Assembly (NCBI RefSeq): GCF_013205025.1
Contig: NZ_JABMLE010000001.1
Coordinates: forward strand, 1,240,001-1,304,000
DNA length: 64,000 bases
From: Rathayibacter sp. VKM Ac-2857
Lineage (GTDB): Bacteria; Actinomycetota; Actinomycetes; Actinomycetales; Microbacteriaceae
Reading direction: 5' to 3'
The stretch's first letter is position 1. Every line of letters begins with the position of its first letter. The notes beneath the pieces were generated by a model. That model made no database searches, was not told where the DNA came from, and saw nothing but the letters and a program-made list of their open reading frames with translations. The position numbers and the translations under genes are program-made. Below, piece after piece: positions 35,022 to 43,524 of the stretch.

Positions 35022-35768
35022 CTACTCGGCGGCCTCGGTCGCACCGCTGGGCTCGGCGGAGGCGTGGCCGACGGAGGAGTCGGGGCGCGGCTTCGCGGCG
35101 GGCTTCTTCGGGGTGGGCTTCTTCGCTGCGGGCTTCTCGGCGGCGGGCTTCTTGGTGGCGGGCTCCTCGGCCGCAGGCGCCTCGGTGCCGGGCTTCTCGG
35201 CGATCGGCTTCTCGGGCGCCGGCTTCTTCGCGGGCGCCTTCTTCGCCGCGGGCTTCTTCGCGGCGGGCTCCTTCTCGGCCGGCTTCTCCTCCGCGGGCGT
35301 CGTCTCCGCCTGCTTCGTCTCCTCCGCCTGCGCCGCGGCCAGGCGCTCGGCGGCCTGCTCGGCGACGGCGGGCACGACGACGAGGTCGTCCGTCTCGATC
35401 ACCGGGATCGCGGAGGTCGCGGTGCCCAGCTGCAGCGCCGCGATCAGCTCCGGCGCGTGCTTCGTGCTGACGATCAGGCGCGAGTACTCCTCGCCGACCA
35501 GATCGATCACGACCGCCGCGGCCGTGCGCTTGATCAGCAGGAAGTCCTTGCCGCCGTGGAACTTCCAGGTCCCCGCCGCGATCGTGAGCGGCACCGCGGT
35601 CCCCGGCGCCCGGATCCCGCGCACCCAGATCCACGGATCCTCGGTGACGGTCGCCGAGCGGATGCTGGCGCGCTCGACGACGACGTCGCCGCGGTGCAGG
35701 GCGAGCAGCCGTTCGGCACGGGTCAGGCGGAGTTCGAGGCGGTCGGGGAGCACGGTCACGACGGGCAT
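35022..35768 (-). CDS. PH-like domain protein with Lys/Ala/Pro-rich tail
   Basis: Protein of 248 aa in two parts. Residues 1-100 look like a compact beta domain (PVVTVLPDRLELRLTRAERLLAL ... WKFHGGKDFLLIKR), resembling small actinobacterial PH-like domains. Residues about 150-235 are a low-complexity tail of AAKKPAAKKAPAKKPAPEK-style repeats, basic and disordered, as in H1/HupS-type nucleoid proteins and Lsr2-associated tails. A role in nucleic-acid or envelope binding is possible but unproven. The ATG lies 6 nt after a -10-like CAGACT. Alanine/lysine repeats are encoded by near-repetitive DNA. Confidence 0.7.
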   Translation of the reverse strand: MPVVTVLPDRLELRLTRAERLLALHRGDVVVERASIRSATVTEDPWIWVRGIRAPGTAVPLTIAAGTWKFHGGKDFLLIKRTAAAVVIDLVGEEYSRLIVSTKHAPELIAALQLGTATSAIPVIETDDLVVVPAVAEQAAERLAAAQAEETKQAETTPAEEKPAEKEPAAKKPAAKKAPAKKPAPEKPIAEKPGTEAPAAEEPATKKPAAEKPAAKKPTPKKPAAKPRPDSSVGHASAEPSGATEAAE

Positions 35769-35830
35769 GCCCCTAGTCTGCCCCGACCGTCGCACTCGGC
35801 GCCCGGGGGTCGCAGTGGCAGCATGGAGGG

Positions 35831-36208
35831 ATGGCGAGGGATCCGGACGAGCAGCGCCTCCTCGACGCGCGCCTCGCCGAGCGGCAGGCCGAGGCTCGAC
35901 GCGAGGCGGCGGCACTCGACGAGTCCCTCCGCGAGCTCCTCCTCGACCGCGCCGACGGCACCGCCGACGACGAGCACGATCCGGAGGGCACTCCGCTCTC
36001 CGCCGAGTGGTCGCGGATGGCCGGGGTGCGCGACGCCCTCGCCCGCACCGAGCGCGACCTCGCCGCCGCCCGCGCGCGCCTGGCCGCCGGCGACTACGGC
36101 GACTGCGCCCGCTGCGGCCTCCCGATCGGCGCCGCCCGCCTCGAGGCCCGCCCCACCGCCGACCTCTGCATCGCCTGCGCCCGCGCCGCCGAGTCCCGCC
36201 GCCGCTGA
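35831..36208 (+). CDS. TraR/DksA-family zinc-finger protein
   Basis: Protein of 125 aa with an N-terminal acidic coiled-coil (about 5-85) and a C-terminal C4 zinc finger, Cys97-x2-Cys100 (CARCGLP) and Cys117-x2-Cys120 (CIACARAAE), the DksA/TraR plan. Such proteins bind in the secondary channel of RNA polymerase or act as small regulators; the Asp pair of DksA's coiled-coil tip is not obvious. The last 80 bp, including the stop, are duplicated 360 bp downstream (36482-36569). ATG 35831 lies 6 nt after a weak -10-like CAGCAT. Confidence 0.88.
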   Translation: MARDPDEQRLLDARLAERQAEARREAAALDESLRELLLDRADGTADDEHDPEGTPLSAEWSRMAGVRDALARTERDLAAARARLAAGDYGDCARCGLPIGAARLEARPTADLCIACARAAESRRR

Positions 36209-36289
36209 CACTCCCGCGACGCCGATCGGAGTCGGCGCCTGCGCAGTGCGGTCTCTGAGGACGGATCACCTGTCGGTCTGAGCTCATCC

Positions 36290-36417
36290 CTGCTGATCGA
36301 GTAGCCCGCGCAGCGGGCGTATCGAGATCCGCCGCCGTCAGAAGCCGAGTCTGCAGACCCGCCCTGCTGAGGACGGTGGGTCTCGATACGCCCCTTCGGG
36401 GCTACTCGACCAGCATG
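36290..36417. repeat. REP composite: B unit (+), A unit (-)
   Basis: B unit 36290-36329 (stem GCCCGC-GCA-GCGGGC), centre with GTCTGCAGAC, A unit 36379-36417 on the minus strand (stem GCCCC-GAA-GGGGC). It sits between the two copies of the DksA 3' end, 81 bp after the gene. Confidence 0.9.
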
Positions 36418-36481
36418 AAAGCGGGGTCCCGTCCAAGGAGAAGGACTTGGAAGTGCACGCGCGCCTACTCCTCGTCCGGTG

Positions 36482-36569
36482 CCGACCGGCGCCGCCCGCC
36501 TCGAGGCCCGCCCCACCGCCGACCTTTGCATCGCCTGCGCCCGCGCCGCCGAGTCCCGCCGCCGCTGAC
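36482..36569 (+). pseudogene. Duplicated 3' fragment of the DksA/TraR gene
   Basis: This 88-bp stretch is a copy of 36122-36209 (last 28 codons, the stop codon and 1 bp beyond) displaced by exactly 360 bp, with two differences. It lacks the start and the first two zinc-ligand Cys, so it is a dead fragment. A full REP composite lies between source and copy. The remaining sequence up to the MFS gene (36570-36721) shows no feature beyond a possible leader. Confidence 0.88.
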
Positions 36570-36721
36570 GGCCCTGTCCGCGCTCTCACCTGAAGGCCCC
36601 CACAGGCCGAGACGTGCAGAAACCCGGGTGCTCCTGCGAGAGTTCACATGCGGTCGTACCCCCGATGGGTGGTCCCGCTCCCCCTCCCCCCTTCTCCCGC
36701 CTCTCGAAAGGCCTCCTCCGC

Positions 36722-38200
36722 ATGACCGAGACGTCGTCCGACCGCGTGACCGGCGCCCCTCCGGCCCCCGACCGGCGCGCCTGGCGCTCCCTCGTGGTCC
36801 TCCTGGCGGGCATGTTCATCGCCCTGCTCGACACCACCATCGTCAACGTCGCGCTGCCGACGATCCGCACGACTCTGGACGCCTCCGAGTCCACACTCTC
36901 CTGGATCATCTCGGGCTACGCACTCGCGTTCGGCCTCGCGCTGATCCCGGCCGGCCGCCTCGGCGACCGCTTCGGGCACAAGTGGGTCTTCGTCAGCGGC
37001 GTCGCACTGTTCACCGTCGCGAGCTTCGCCTGCGGCCTGGCGGCCGACGACGTCCAGCTCGTCATCGCGCGCGTCGTGCAGGGCCTCGCGGGCGGAATCT
37101 TCGTCCCCGCGGTCAACGCCTACATCCAGATCCTCTTCCGCGGCCCCGCCCGCGGCAAGGCGTTCGCCGTGATGGGCGCCGTCCTCGGCGTCTCGTCGGC
37201 GCTGGGCCCGATCATCGGCGGCCTGATCATCCAGGCCTTCGGCGACGAGAACGGCTGGCGCCTGGTCTTCTGGGTCAACCTGCCGATCGGCGTCGCGACC
37301 CTGATCGCCGCCGCGATGCTGCTGCCGACCCGCCGCGAGCTCGGCGCCGCGGACCGCGCCCCGAGCGGCGGCGTCGACTGGCTCGGCCTGATCCTGGTCT
37401 CGGGCGGCCTCGTCGCCCTGCTCGTGCCGCTGATCCAGGGCGAGGACGAGGGCTGGCCGCTCTGGACCTTCCTCTCGATCGCCGGCGGCGTCATCCTCCT
37501 CGCCGCGTTCGGCGCCTGGGAGGTCGCGTACACCCGCCGCGGCCGCGCGCCGCTCGTGCCGCCGACCCTGTTCCGCCACCCCGCCTTCACCGGCGGCGTG
37601 ATCCTGGCGCTGGTCTACTTCGCGGCCTTCACGAGCATCTTCTTCACCATCTCGCTGCTCTGGCAGTCCGGCCTCGGCCACACCGCGCTGGAGTCGGGCC
37701 TGGTCTCGATCCCGTTCGCGATCGGCAGCATCGTCAGCTCCTCGCAGAGCAACCGCCTCACCGCGAAGCTCGGCCGCAACGTCCTCGTGCTCGGCAGCGG
37801 ACTGCTCGCCGTCGGCCTGATCTGGGTGTGGCTGGTGCTGCTGACCGCGACGCCGGACTCGATCACCAACTGGCAGCTGCTCGCGCCGCTGTTCATCGCG
37901 GGCGTCGGCAACGGCTTCTTCATCGCGCCGAACGTGCAGTTCATCGTCTCGACGGTCGACCCGCAGGACGCGGGCGCGGCGAGCGGTGTCATCTCGGCGA
38001 TCCAGCGGATCGGCTCCGCGGTCGGCATCGCCGCGATCGGCAGCATCCTCTTCGGCGGCCTGGTGATCACCGGTCCGGACACCGTCGCCTCGGGCTTCCT
38101 CGACGCCGCGGCCCCGGCCATGCTGGTCAGCGCGCTGATGGCGATCGCGGCCTTCGCACTGGTCTTCGTCCTGCCGAAGTCGGTGTCGCGCCGGGGCTGA
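36722..38200 (+). CDS. MFS drug efflux transporter, DHA2 (EmrB/QacA) family
   Basis: Inner-membrane exporter of 492 aa with 14 predicted helices. Family motifs: LDTTIVNVALPTIRTTLDASESTLSWIISGYALAFGLALIPAGRLGDRFGHKW (motifs D1 and A) near the N-terminus, and GLAGGIFVPAVNAYIQILFRGPARGKAF. ATG 36722 begins the conserved part; the longer frame from 36614 would add a proline-rich stretch with no family match. Unlike the other two DHA2 genes here, it has no adjacent regulator gene. Substrate unknown. Confidence 0.92.
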   Translation: MTETSSDRVTGAPPAPDRRAWRSLVVLLAGMFIALLDTTIVNVALPTIRTTLDASESTLSWIISGYALAFGLALIPAGRLGDRFGHKWVFVSGVALFTVASFACGLAADDVQLVIARVVQGLAGGIFVPAVNAYIQILFRGPARGKAFAVMGAVLGVSSALGPIIGGLIIQAFGDENGWRLVFWVNLPIGVATLIAAAMLLPTRRELGAADRAPSGGVDWLGLILVSGGLVALLVPLIQGEDEGWPLWTFLSIAGGVILLAAFGAWEVAYTRRGRAPLVPPTLFRHPAFTGGVILALVYFAAFTSIFFTISLLWQSGLGHTALESGLVSIPFAIGSIVSSSQSNRLTAKLGRNVLVLGSGLLAVGLIWVWLVLLTATPDSITNWQLLAPLFIAGVGNGFFIAPNVQFIVSTVDPQDAGAASGVISAIQRIGSAVGIAAIGSILFGGLVITGPDTVASGFLDAAAPAMLVSALMAIAAFALVFVLPKSVSRRG

Positions 38201-38215
38201 CCCCGGCACGACCGT

Positions 38216-39571
38216 CTACTCCTGCGGGCGCGCTGCCGCCGCGGCCTTCGCGGCGGCCGGCAGCGCGTCGACGATCCGGCCGATCGCCGCATCGTCGTGC
38301 GCGGCCGAGACGAACCACGCCTCGAACACCGACGGCGGCAGCGAGACGCCCGCGTCGAGCATCGCGTGGAAGAAAGCCGGGTAGCGGAACGACTCCTGGG
38401 CCTGGACCTGCGCGTAGTCGCGGACCGGTCCGCCGATGTCGGTGAACATGAAGCTGAAGAGGCTGCCCGCGCTCTGCACCGTGTGCACGACGCCCTCGGC
38501 CGAGAGCGCGGCGGAGACCTCGCGCTGCAGCGTCAGGGACGTGCTGTCGAGCGCGGCGTAGACGGCGTCGTCGGCGAGCTGCAGGGTGCGGATGCCCGCG
38601 GCCACGGCGACCGGATTCCCCGAAAGAGTGCCCGCCTGATACACCGGCCCGAGCGGGGCCAGGTGGTCCATCACGTCCGCGCGGCCGCCGAGCGCCGCGA
38701 CCGGCATGCCGCCGCCGATGACCTTGCCGAAGGTGTAGAGGTCGGCGACGTAGGGCGCCTCGGCACCATCGGCACCGGCGCCGGCGTTCTCGAGCCCCCA
38801 CCAGCCGCCGGCGCTGACGCGGAAGCCGGTCAGCACCTCGTCCATGATCAGCAGCGAGCCGTTGGCGTGCACGAGCTCGGCGAGCGCCGCATTGAAGCCC
38901 GGCGCGGGCGGGACGACCCCCATGTTCGCAGCGGCCGCCTCGGTGATCACGGCGGCGATCTCGGAGCCGCGCTCGGCGAGGACGGCGCGCACTGCGTCGA
39001 GGTCGTTGTAGGGCAGCACGATCGTCTGCGCCGCGGTGGCCGCGGTGACGCCGGCCGAGGCGGGCAGGGCGAGCGTCGCGAGGCCGGAGCCGGCGTCGGC
39101 GAGCAGGCCGTCGGAGTGGCCGTGGTAGTGACCGGAGAACTTGATCAGCAGGTCGCGGCCGGTGACCCCGCGGGCCAGGCGGATCGCGGTCATCGTCGCC
39201 TCGGTGCCCGTGGACACCAGGCGGAGCTTCTCGACCGGCGAGACCCCGCCGGCCGTGATCCGCGCCTCCACCAGCTCGGCCAGCTCGGTCTCGGCCGGGG
39301 TGGACGCGCCGAAGGAGAGACCGCGCGCCGCCGCCTCCTGCACCGCGGCGACGACCTCGGGGTGCGCGTGGCCGAGCACGGCCGGGCCCCAGGAGCAGAC
39401 GAGGTCGACGTACTCGCGGCCGTCCGCGTCGGTGATGTACGGGCCGGTCGCCGACACCATGAACCTCGGGGTGCCGCCGACCGAGCGGAAGGCCCTGACC
39501 GGCGAGTTGACGCCTCCGGGGATCGCGTGCCGGGCACGCTCGTACAGGGTGTCGTTCGCGGTGGGAGTCAC
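38216..39571 (-). CDS. hemL: Glutamate-1-semialdehyde 2,1-aminomutase
   Basis: PLP enzyme of 451 aa converting glutamate-1-semialdehyde to 5-aminolevulinate, the second committed step of C5-route tetrapyrrole synthesis. PLP Lys is about residue 283 in [31 protein letters not shown] and the N-terminal [21 protein letters not shown] are family signatures. The GTG start (39569-39571) lies 6 nt after TATCGT, so it may have its own leaderless transcript, but it also follows hemB by 40 bp on the same strand. Confidence 0.97.
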   Translation of the reverse strand: MTPTANDTLYERARHAIPGGVNSPVRAFRSVGGTPRFMVSATGPYITDADGREYVDLVCSWGPAVLGHAHPEVVAAVQEAAARGLSFGASTPAETELAELVEARITAGGVSPVEKLRLVSTGTEATMTAIRLARGVTGRDLLIKFSGHYHGHSDGLLADAGSGLATLALPASAGVTAATAAQTIVLPYNDLDAVRAVLAERGSEIAAVITEAAAANMGVVPPAPGFNAALAELVHANGSLLIMDEVLTGFRVSAGGWWGLENAGAGADGAEAPYVADLYTFGKVIGGGMPVAALGGRADVMDHLAPLGPVYQAGTLSGNPVAVAAGIRTLQLADDAVYAALDSTSLTLQREVSAALSAEGVVHTVQSAGSLFSFMFTDIGGPVRDYAQVQAQESFRYPAFFHAMLDAGVSLPPSVFEAWFVSAAHDDAAIGRIVDALPAAAKAAAAARPQE

Positions 39572-39611
39572 CCGACCACGATACGGCGCGGACCCTTCAC
39601 GGAGGATGTGC

Positions 39612-40583
39612 CTACTTCAGCAGATCGTTCGCGAGCTCGACCGCCCAGTAGGTGAGCACGGCGTCGGCCCCGGCGCGGACGATGCCGGTGACCGACTCCA
39701 CGATCGCGGCCTCGCGGTGGATCCAGCCGTTCGCGGCGGCGGCCTCGATCATCGCGTACTCGCCGGACACCTGGTAAGCCCAGACCGGCACGTCCGAGAT
39801 CGCGGCGACGTCGGAGAGCACGTCGAGGTAGGACATCGCGGGCTTCACCATCACGACGTCCGCGCCCTCGGCGAGGTCGAGCGTCGCCTCGCGCAGCCCT
39901 TCGCGGCGGTTCGCCGGGTCCTGCTGGTAGGTGCGGCGGTCGCCCTCGAGGGTGGACTGGACGGCCTCGCGGAAGGGGCCGTAGAAGCTGGAGGCGTACT
40001 TCGCGGAGTAGGCGAGGATCGCGGTGTCGAGGTGCCCGGCGCCGTCGAGGGCCGCGCGGATCGCCCCGACCTGGCCGTCCATCATCCCGGACAGCCCGAG
40101 CAGGTGCGAGCCGGCCTCGGCCTGCGCGAGCGCCATCTGCTCGTAGCGGAGCAGCGTCGCGTCGTTGTCGACCCGGCCGCGCTCGTCGAGCACGCCGCAG
40201 TGGCCGTGATCGGTGAACTCGTCGAGGCACAGGTCGGTCTGCACGACGAGCGCGTCGCCGACCTCCTCGACGACGACCCGCGTGGCGGCGTTGAGCACGC
40301 CGTCCGGATCGGTGGCTCCGGAGCCCACCGCGTCGCGCGTGGTCGGCACGCCGAAGAGCATGACGCCGCCGAGCCCGGCCTCGGCCGCCTCGGTCACCGC
40401 CCGCCGCACGCTGTCGAGCGACTGGTGCGACACCCCCGGCATCGAGCCGATCGGCTGAGGTTCCGTGATCCCCTCGGCGACGAAGAGCGGGAGGACGAGC
40501 TGGGCGGGGTGGACGCGCGTCTCCCGCACGAGCCGGCGCAGGGCCGGGGTCGTGCGGAGGCGCCGCGGGCGGATCGCGGTCAT
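39612..40583 (-). CDS. hemB: Delta-aminolevulinic acid dehydratase (porphobilinogen synthase)
   Basis: Enzyme of 323 aa condensing two ALA to porphobilinogen. Schiff-base lysines are about Lys195 ([16 protein letters not shown]) and Lys247 ([12 protein letters not shown]). The metal region reads [14 protein letters not shown] (about 117-130): first and third positions Cys, second Asp, intermediate between the pure zinc (three Cys) and pure magnesium (Asp) forms. ATG 40581-40583 lies exactly 6 nt after TAGGCT (40590-40595 on the minus strand). It is separated from hemD by an opposing gene. Confidence 0.97.
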   Translation of the reverse strand: MTAIRPRRLRTTPALRRLVRETRVHPAQLVLPLFVAEGITEPQPIGSMPGVSHQSLDSVRRAVTEAAEAGLGGVMLFGVPTTRDAVGSGATDPDGVLNAATRVVVEEVGDALVVQTDLCLDEFTDHGHCGVLDERGRVDNDATLLRYEQMALAQAEAGSHLLGLSGMMDGQVGAIRAALDGAGHLDTAILAYSAKYASSFYGPFREAVQSTLEGDRRTYQQDPANRREGLREATLDLAEGADVVMVKPAMSYLDVLSDVAAISDVPVWAYQVSGEYAMIEAAAANGWIHREAAIVESVTGIVRAGADAVLTYWAVELANDLLK

Positions 40584-40723
40584 GCCTCCAGCCTAGGCCG
40601 GGCTCGCGTCGCGCCCCCTGACCGCGGAACATCGACTCCTCCCCAGGATCGTCTCGTGGTCCTTCCTGCACAGATCACCGACGAGCGCCCGCACCGAGGC
40701 GGCGTTCCGCCACCGTCGACTCC

Positions 40724-41602
40724 ATGAACGGAGTCGACTCTCTCCTCGCCTCGAGCGGCGGATTCGCTCCCGCGAGCGCCTTTCGCGCCGCCGGCGTAGA
40801 CCGGTCTGCGGTCGAGCGCGCTCTGTCGACGGGCGAGATCGTCCGCGTGCGGCGCGGCTGGTACGCGATGGCCGGAGCGCCCGAGGCCGAACTCGCCGCC
40901 GTGCGCGCGGGCGGAGTCCTCACGTGCGTCTCTCTCCTGCACGCTCTCGGGCTCTGGACCACCGAGCGACCGGGCCTGCACATCGCGCTCGGCGACTCCT
41001 TCGTCCATTCCCTGCGTCCGGGGGCGGTCGGACACTGGCGGCGATGGCCAGGTCAGGGTCGGCGCTCGTTCTCTCAGGACGGGATCGGTGCCGCGATCCT
41101 GAATCTCATCACCTGCATCGGTGAGGACGACGCCGTCGTCACGATCGACTCGGCTCTCAACCTGGGCCTGCTCGCCGAGGACGACCTGCCGACGCTCCGC
41201 GCGCTCGCTCCGGCGGGGAAGCGGGAGGTCTTCGCCCGTGTCGACGGCCGCAGTCAGTCCGGCCTCGAGACGAAGACCCGCCTGAGCATGCGCCGCCGCA
41301 ACGTGCCGGTCCGCCCGCAGGTCTTCATCCCGCATGTCGGCCGGGTGGACGAGGTGATCGGCGAGCGGATGATCCTCGAGACCGACGGCTACCGCTACCA
41401 CTCCAGCATCGAGCAGTTCCACGAGGACCGGCGGCGCGACCTCGAGCTCGCTCGCCAGGAGTACCTCTGCATCCGGCTCGACAACCACCAGATCATGGAC
41501 GACTGGCCTCGCACCGAAGCAGCCCTCTTCGAGATGATCCGCCGGAACGAGCACATGTGGACTGCTGCGCAGCGCAGGCGCCGGGCACTCGAAACCCTGT
41601 GA
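40724..41602 (+). CDS. AbiEi-like wing plus DUF559/Vsr-like endonuclease-fold protein
   Basis: Protein of 292 aa encoded opposite to the surrounding hem genes. Residues about 1-90 resemble the AbiEi-antitoxin-type winged helix (GGFAPASAFRAAGVDRSAVERALSTGEIVRVRRGWYAMAGAP) and about 200-275 a DUF559/Vsr-like PD-(D/E)xK domain (RVDEVIGERMILETDGYRYHSSIEQFHEDRRRDLELARQEYLCIRLDNHQIM; Asp in VDEV, Glu-x-Asp in LETDG). Such fusions are frequent and uncharacterised in actinobacteria; a defence or DNA-repair role is conjecture. The gene splits hemD from hemB and is followed by a 73-bp inverted repeat. Confidence 0.82.
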   Translation: MNGVDSLLASSGGFAPASAFRAAGVDRSAVERALSTGEIVRVRRGWYAMAGAPEAELAAVRAGGVLTCVSLLHALGLWTTERPGLHIALGDSFVHSLRPGAVGHWRRWPGQGRRSFSQDGIGAAILNLITCIGEDDAVVTIDSALNLGLLAEDDLPTLRALAPAGKREVFARVDGRSQSGLETKTRLSMRRRNVPVRPQVFIPHVGRVDEVIGERMILETDGYRYHSSIEQFHEDRRRDLELARQEYLCIRLDNHQIMDDWPRTEAALFEMIRRNEHMWTAAQRRRRALETL

Positions 41603-41626
41603 GCGTCCACCTCGACGAGGGACGGC

Positions 41627-41699
41627 CGCACAACATCAGCTGAGAAGGGGGTCCCTCCTCTGTCAGCGGAGGCCCACCCGTCTCAGCTGATGTTGTGCG
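41627..41699. repeat. 73-bp perfect inverted repeat between convergent genes
   Basis: Two 19-bp arms, 41627-41645 and 41681-41699, are perfectly complementary; each contains the self-palindrome TCAGCTGA. The 35-nt loop has an inner CCTCC/GGAGG hairpin. It lies between the DUF559-type gene (+) and hemD (-). It could be a bidirectional terminator, a structured RNA or a MITE-like remnant; no T-run follows on either side. Confidence 0.85.
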
Positions 41700-41712
41700 C
41701 GAAGAGCGGAGG

Positions 41713-42510
41713 TCAGCGGGGCGCGCGCTCCGCGGCGACGCCGGCGACGGCCTCGATGAGGGAGGAGGCGGAGCGCTCGTCGGCGACGACGTCGACGCGC
41801 AGGCCGAAGGCGCGCGCGTCCTTGGCGGTCTGCGGGCCGATGGCGGCGACGAGGGTCGACTCGGGCACCGGGCCGAGCTGCTTCTGCACCTGCTCGGCCA
41901 CGCTCCCCGAGGTGATCAGGATGGCGTGGACGGCGCCGCTCGCGACGTCGGCGACGACGCGGTCCTCCACCTGCACGCCGACGGTGCGGTAAGCGACCAC
42001 CGAGCGCACGTCGTGGCCGATGCGCTTGAGGCCCTCGGTCAGCAGCGGCTTGGCGATCTCGGAGCGCAGCGTCAGCACGCGGAGCGGGTGCTGCCCACCG
42101 GTCGCCTGCTCCCACTCGGCGAGCAGGCCCTTCGCGGAGTTGTCCTCGGAGGGCACGAGGTCGACGGAGTAGCCGGCCGCCACGAGCGCCGCGGCCGTGG
42201 TCTCGCCGACGGCGGCGACCTTCGTGCCCGCGGGCACGGTCGTGCGCAGGAGCGACAGCACGTCGACCGTGGTCGCGCTCGTCACCGTCATCCAGTCGAA
42301 GGCACCGGCCTCGAGGTCGGCCAGAGCCTGCTCCAGCGCCGGGAAGTCGTCGGTCGGCGCGAAGTTGATCATCGGGGCGACGACGGGCGACGCGCCCTTC
42401 GCACGGAGGGCACCGGCGACGCCGTCTCCCCACGGACCTCCGCGGGGGACGAGGACACGCCAGCCCTGCAACGGCTTCTCCCACTGGGAGTAGGCGGCGG
42501 GCACGATCAC
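41713..42510 (-). CDS. hemD: Uroporphyrinogen-III synthase
   Basis: Protein of 265 aa with the two-domain HemD fold (weakly conserved family). Recognised by WRVLVPRGGPWGDGVAGALRAKGASPVVAPMINFAPTDDFPALEQAL at the N-terminus, WMTVTSATTVDVLSLL and HAILITSGSVAEQVQKQLGPVPESTLVAAIGPQTAKDARAFGLRVD toward the C-terminus. It closes hydroxymethylbilane with inversion of ring D. Its start overlaps the hemC stop by 4 bp (ATGA), so the pair is coupled. Confidence 0.92.
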   Translation of the reverse strand: MIVPAAYSQWEKPLQGWRVLVPRGGPWGDGVAGALRAKGASPVVAPMINFAPTDDFPALEQALADLEAGAFDWMTVTSATTVDVLSLLRTTVPAGTKVAAVGETTAAALVAAGYSVDLVPSEDNSAKGLLAEWEQATGGQHPLRVLTLRSEIAKPLLTEGLKRIGHDVRSVVAYRTVGVQVEDRVVADVASGAVHAILITSGSVAEQVQKQLGPVPESTLVAAIGPQTAKDARAFGLRVDVVADERSASSLIEAVAGVAAERAPR

Positions 42511-43508
42511 GAAGGGGCTCCCAGAGGTGCGAGTTGGGCGGCACCCGCACCGAGAAGCGCGTCAGCGAGCAGAGAGCCGCAACGGAACGCGGCTTCGACG
42601 ACGGGCAGTTCGCGACCACCATACTGCGAAACCGCCAGGTGTCGAGGTCCGTCGACCGAACCGTTATCGACCGGCTCCGCCACCTCCCGAGAGAGGGACG
42701 CCGAGCCGTCGACCGCGAAGACCACGCCACGGGCCACGACGCGGTCGCCGTCGACCGCCGCGGTCGCGCCGATCGGCGCCGCGCAGCCCGCCTCGAGCAC
42801 GGCCAGCAGCGCGCGCTCGGCAGTGATCGCCGCACGGGTGGCCGTGTGCTCGACGGCCGCGAGCGCCGCTCGCAGCTCGTCGGAGGGCTCCTCGTCGCGG
42901 ACCTCGATCGCCAATGCACCCTGACCGGGCGCGTGCGGCGAGACGCCGAAGTCGAGGACCTCGGTGACCGCGTCGGTCCGCCCGAGCCGCCGCAGCCCCG
43001 ACAGGGCGAGCACGATCGCGTCCAGCGGCGCCGAGCTGCCGGCCGTCACGCGGCCGAGCCGGGTGTCGATGTTCCCGCGGATGTCGACGATCTCGAGGTC
43101 GGGACGCGCGGCGAGCAGCGCGGCCCTCCGCCGGGGCGACCCCGTGCCGACCCGCGCACCGCGGGGCAGCGTCGCGAGGGTCGCCCCGTCGCGGGCGCAG
43201 AGCGCGTCGCGCGGATCCTCGCGCTCGGGCACCGCGCCGAGGACGAGGCCCTCGACCGGTGCCGTCGGCAGGTCCTTCAGCGAGTGCACGATCGCGTCGC
43301 AGCGGCCGGCCAGCAGCGCGTCGCGCAGCGCGCTCACGAAGACCCCGGTGCCGCCGAGGGACGCGAGCGAGCCGCGCATCCGGTCGCCGTCGGACTCGAT
43401 GCGCACCAGCTCGACCGGCACGCCGGCGGCCCGCGCCATCAGGTCCGCCGTCATCCGGGTCTGCGCCACCGCGAGCGCGCTCGCGCGGGTGCCGACTCGG
43501 ATGCTCAC
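42507..43508 (-). CDS. hemC: Hydroxymethylbilane synthase (porphobilinogen deaminase)
   Basis: Enzyme of 333 aa polymerising four porphobilinogens. The dipyrromethane cofactor is carried on Cys242 in LEAGCAAPIGA; RVGTRASALAVAQT, HSLKDLPT (catalytic Asp region, about 75-82) and RVGTGSPRRRAALL are family signatures. ATG 43506-43508 follows the hemH stop by 16 bp. Expressed with hemQ and hemH upstream and hemD downstream. Confidence 0.97.
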   Translation of the reverse strand: MSIRVGTRASALAVAQTRMTADLMARAAGVPVELVRIESDGDRMRGSLASLGGTGVFVSALRDALLAGRCDAIVHSLKDLPTAPVEGLVLGAVPEREDPRDALCARDGATLATLPRGARVGTGSPRRRAALLAARPDLEIVDIRGNIDTRLGRVTAGSSAPLDAIVLALSGLRRLGRTDAVTEVLDFGVSPHAPGQGALAIEVRDEEPSDELRAALAAVEHTATRAAITAERALLAVLEAGCAAPIGATAAVDGDRVVARGVVFAVDGSASLSREVAEPVDNGSVDGPRHLAVSQYGGRELPVVEAAFRCGSLLADALLGAGAAQLAPLGAPS

Positions 43509-43524
43509 GACTGAGCGCTTCCCG

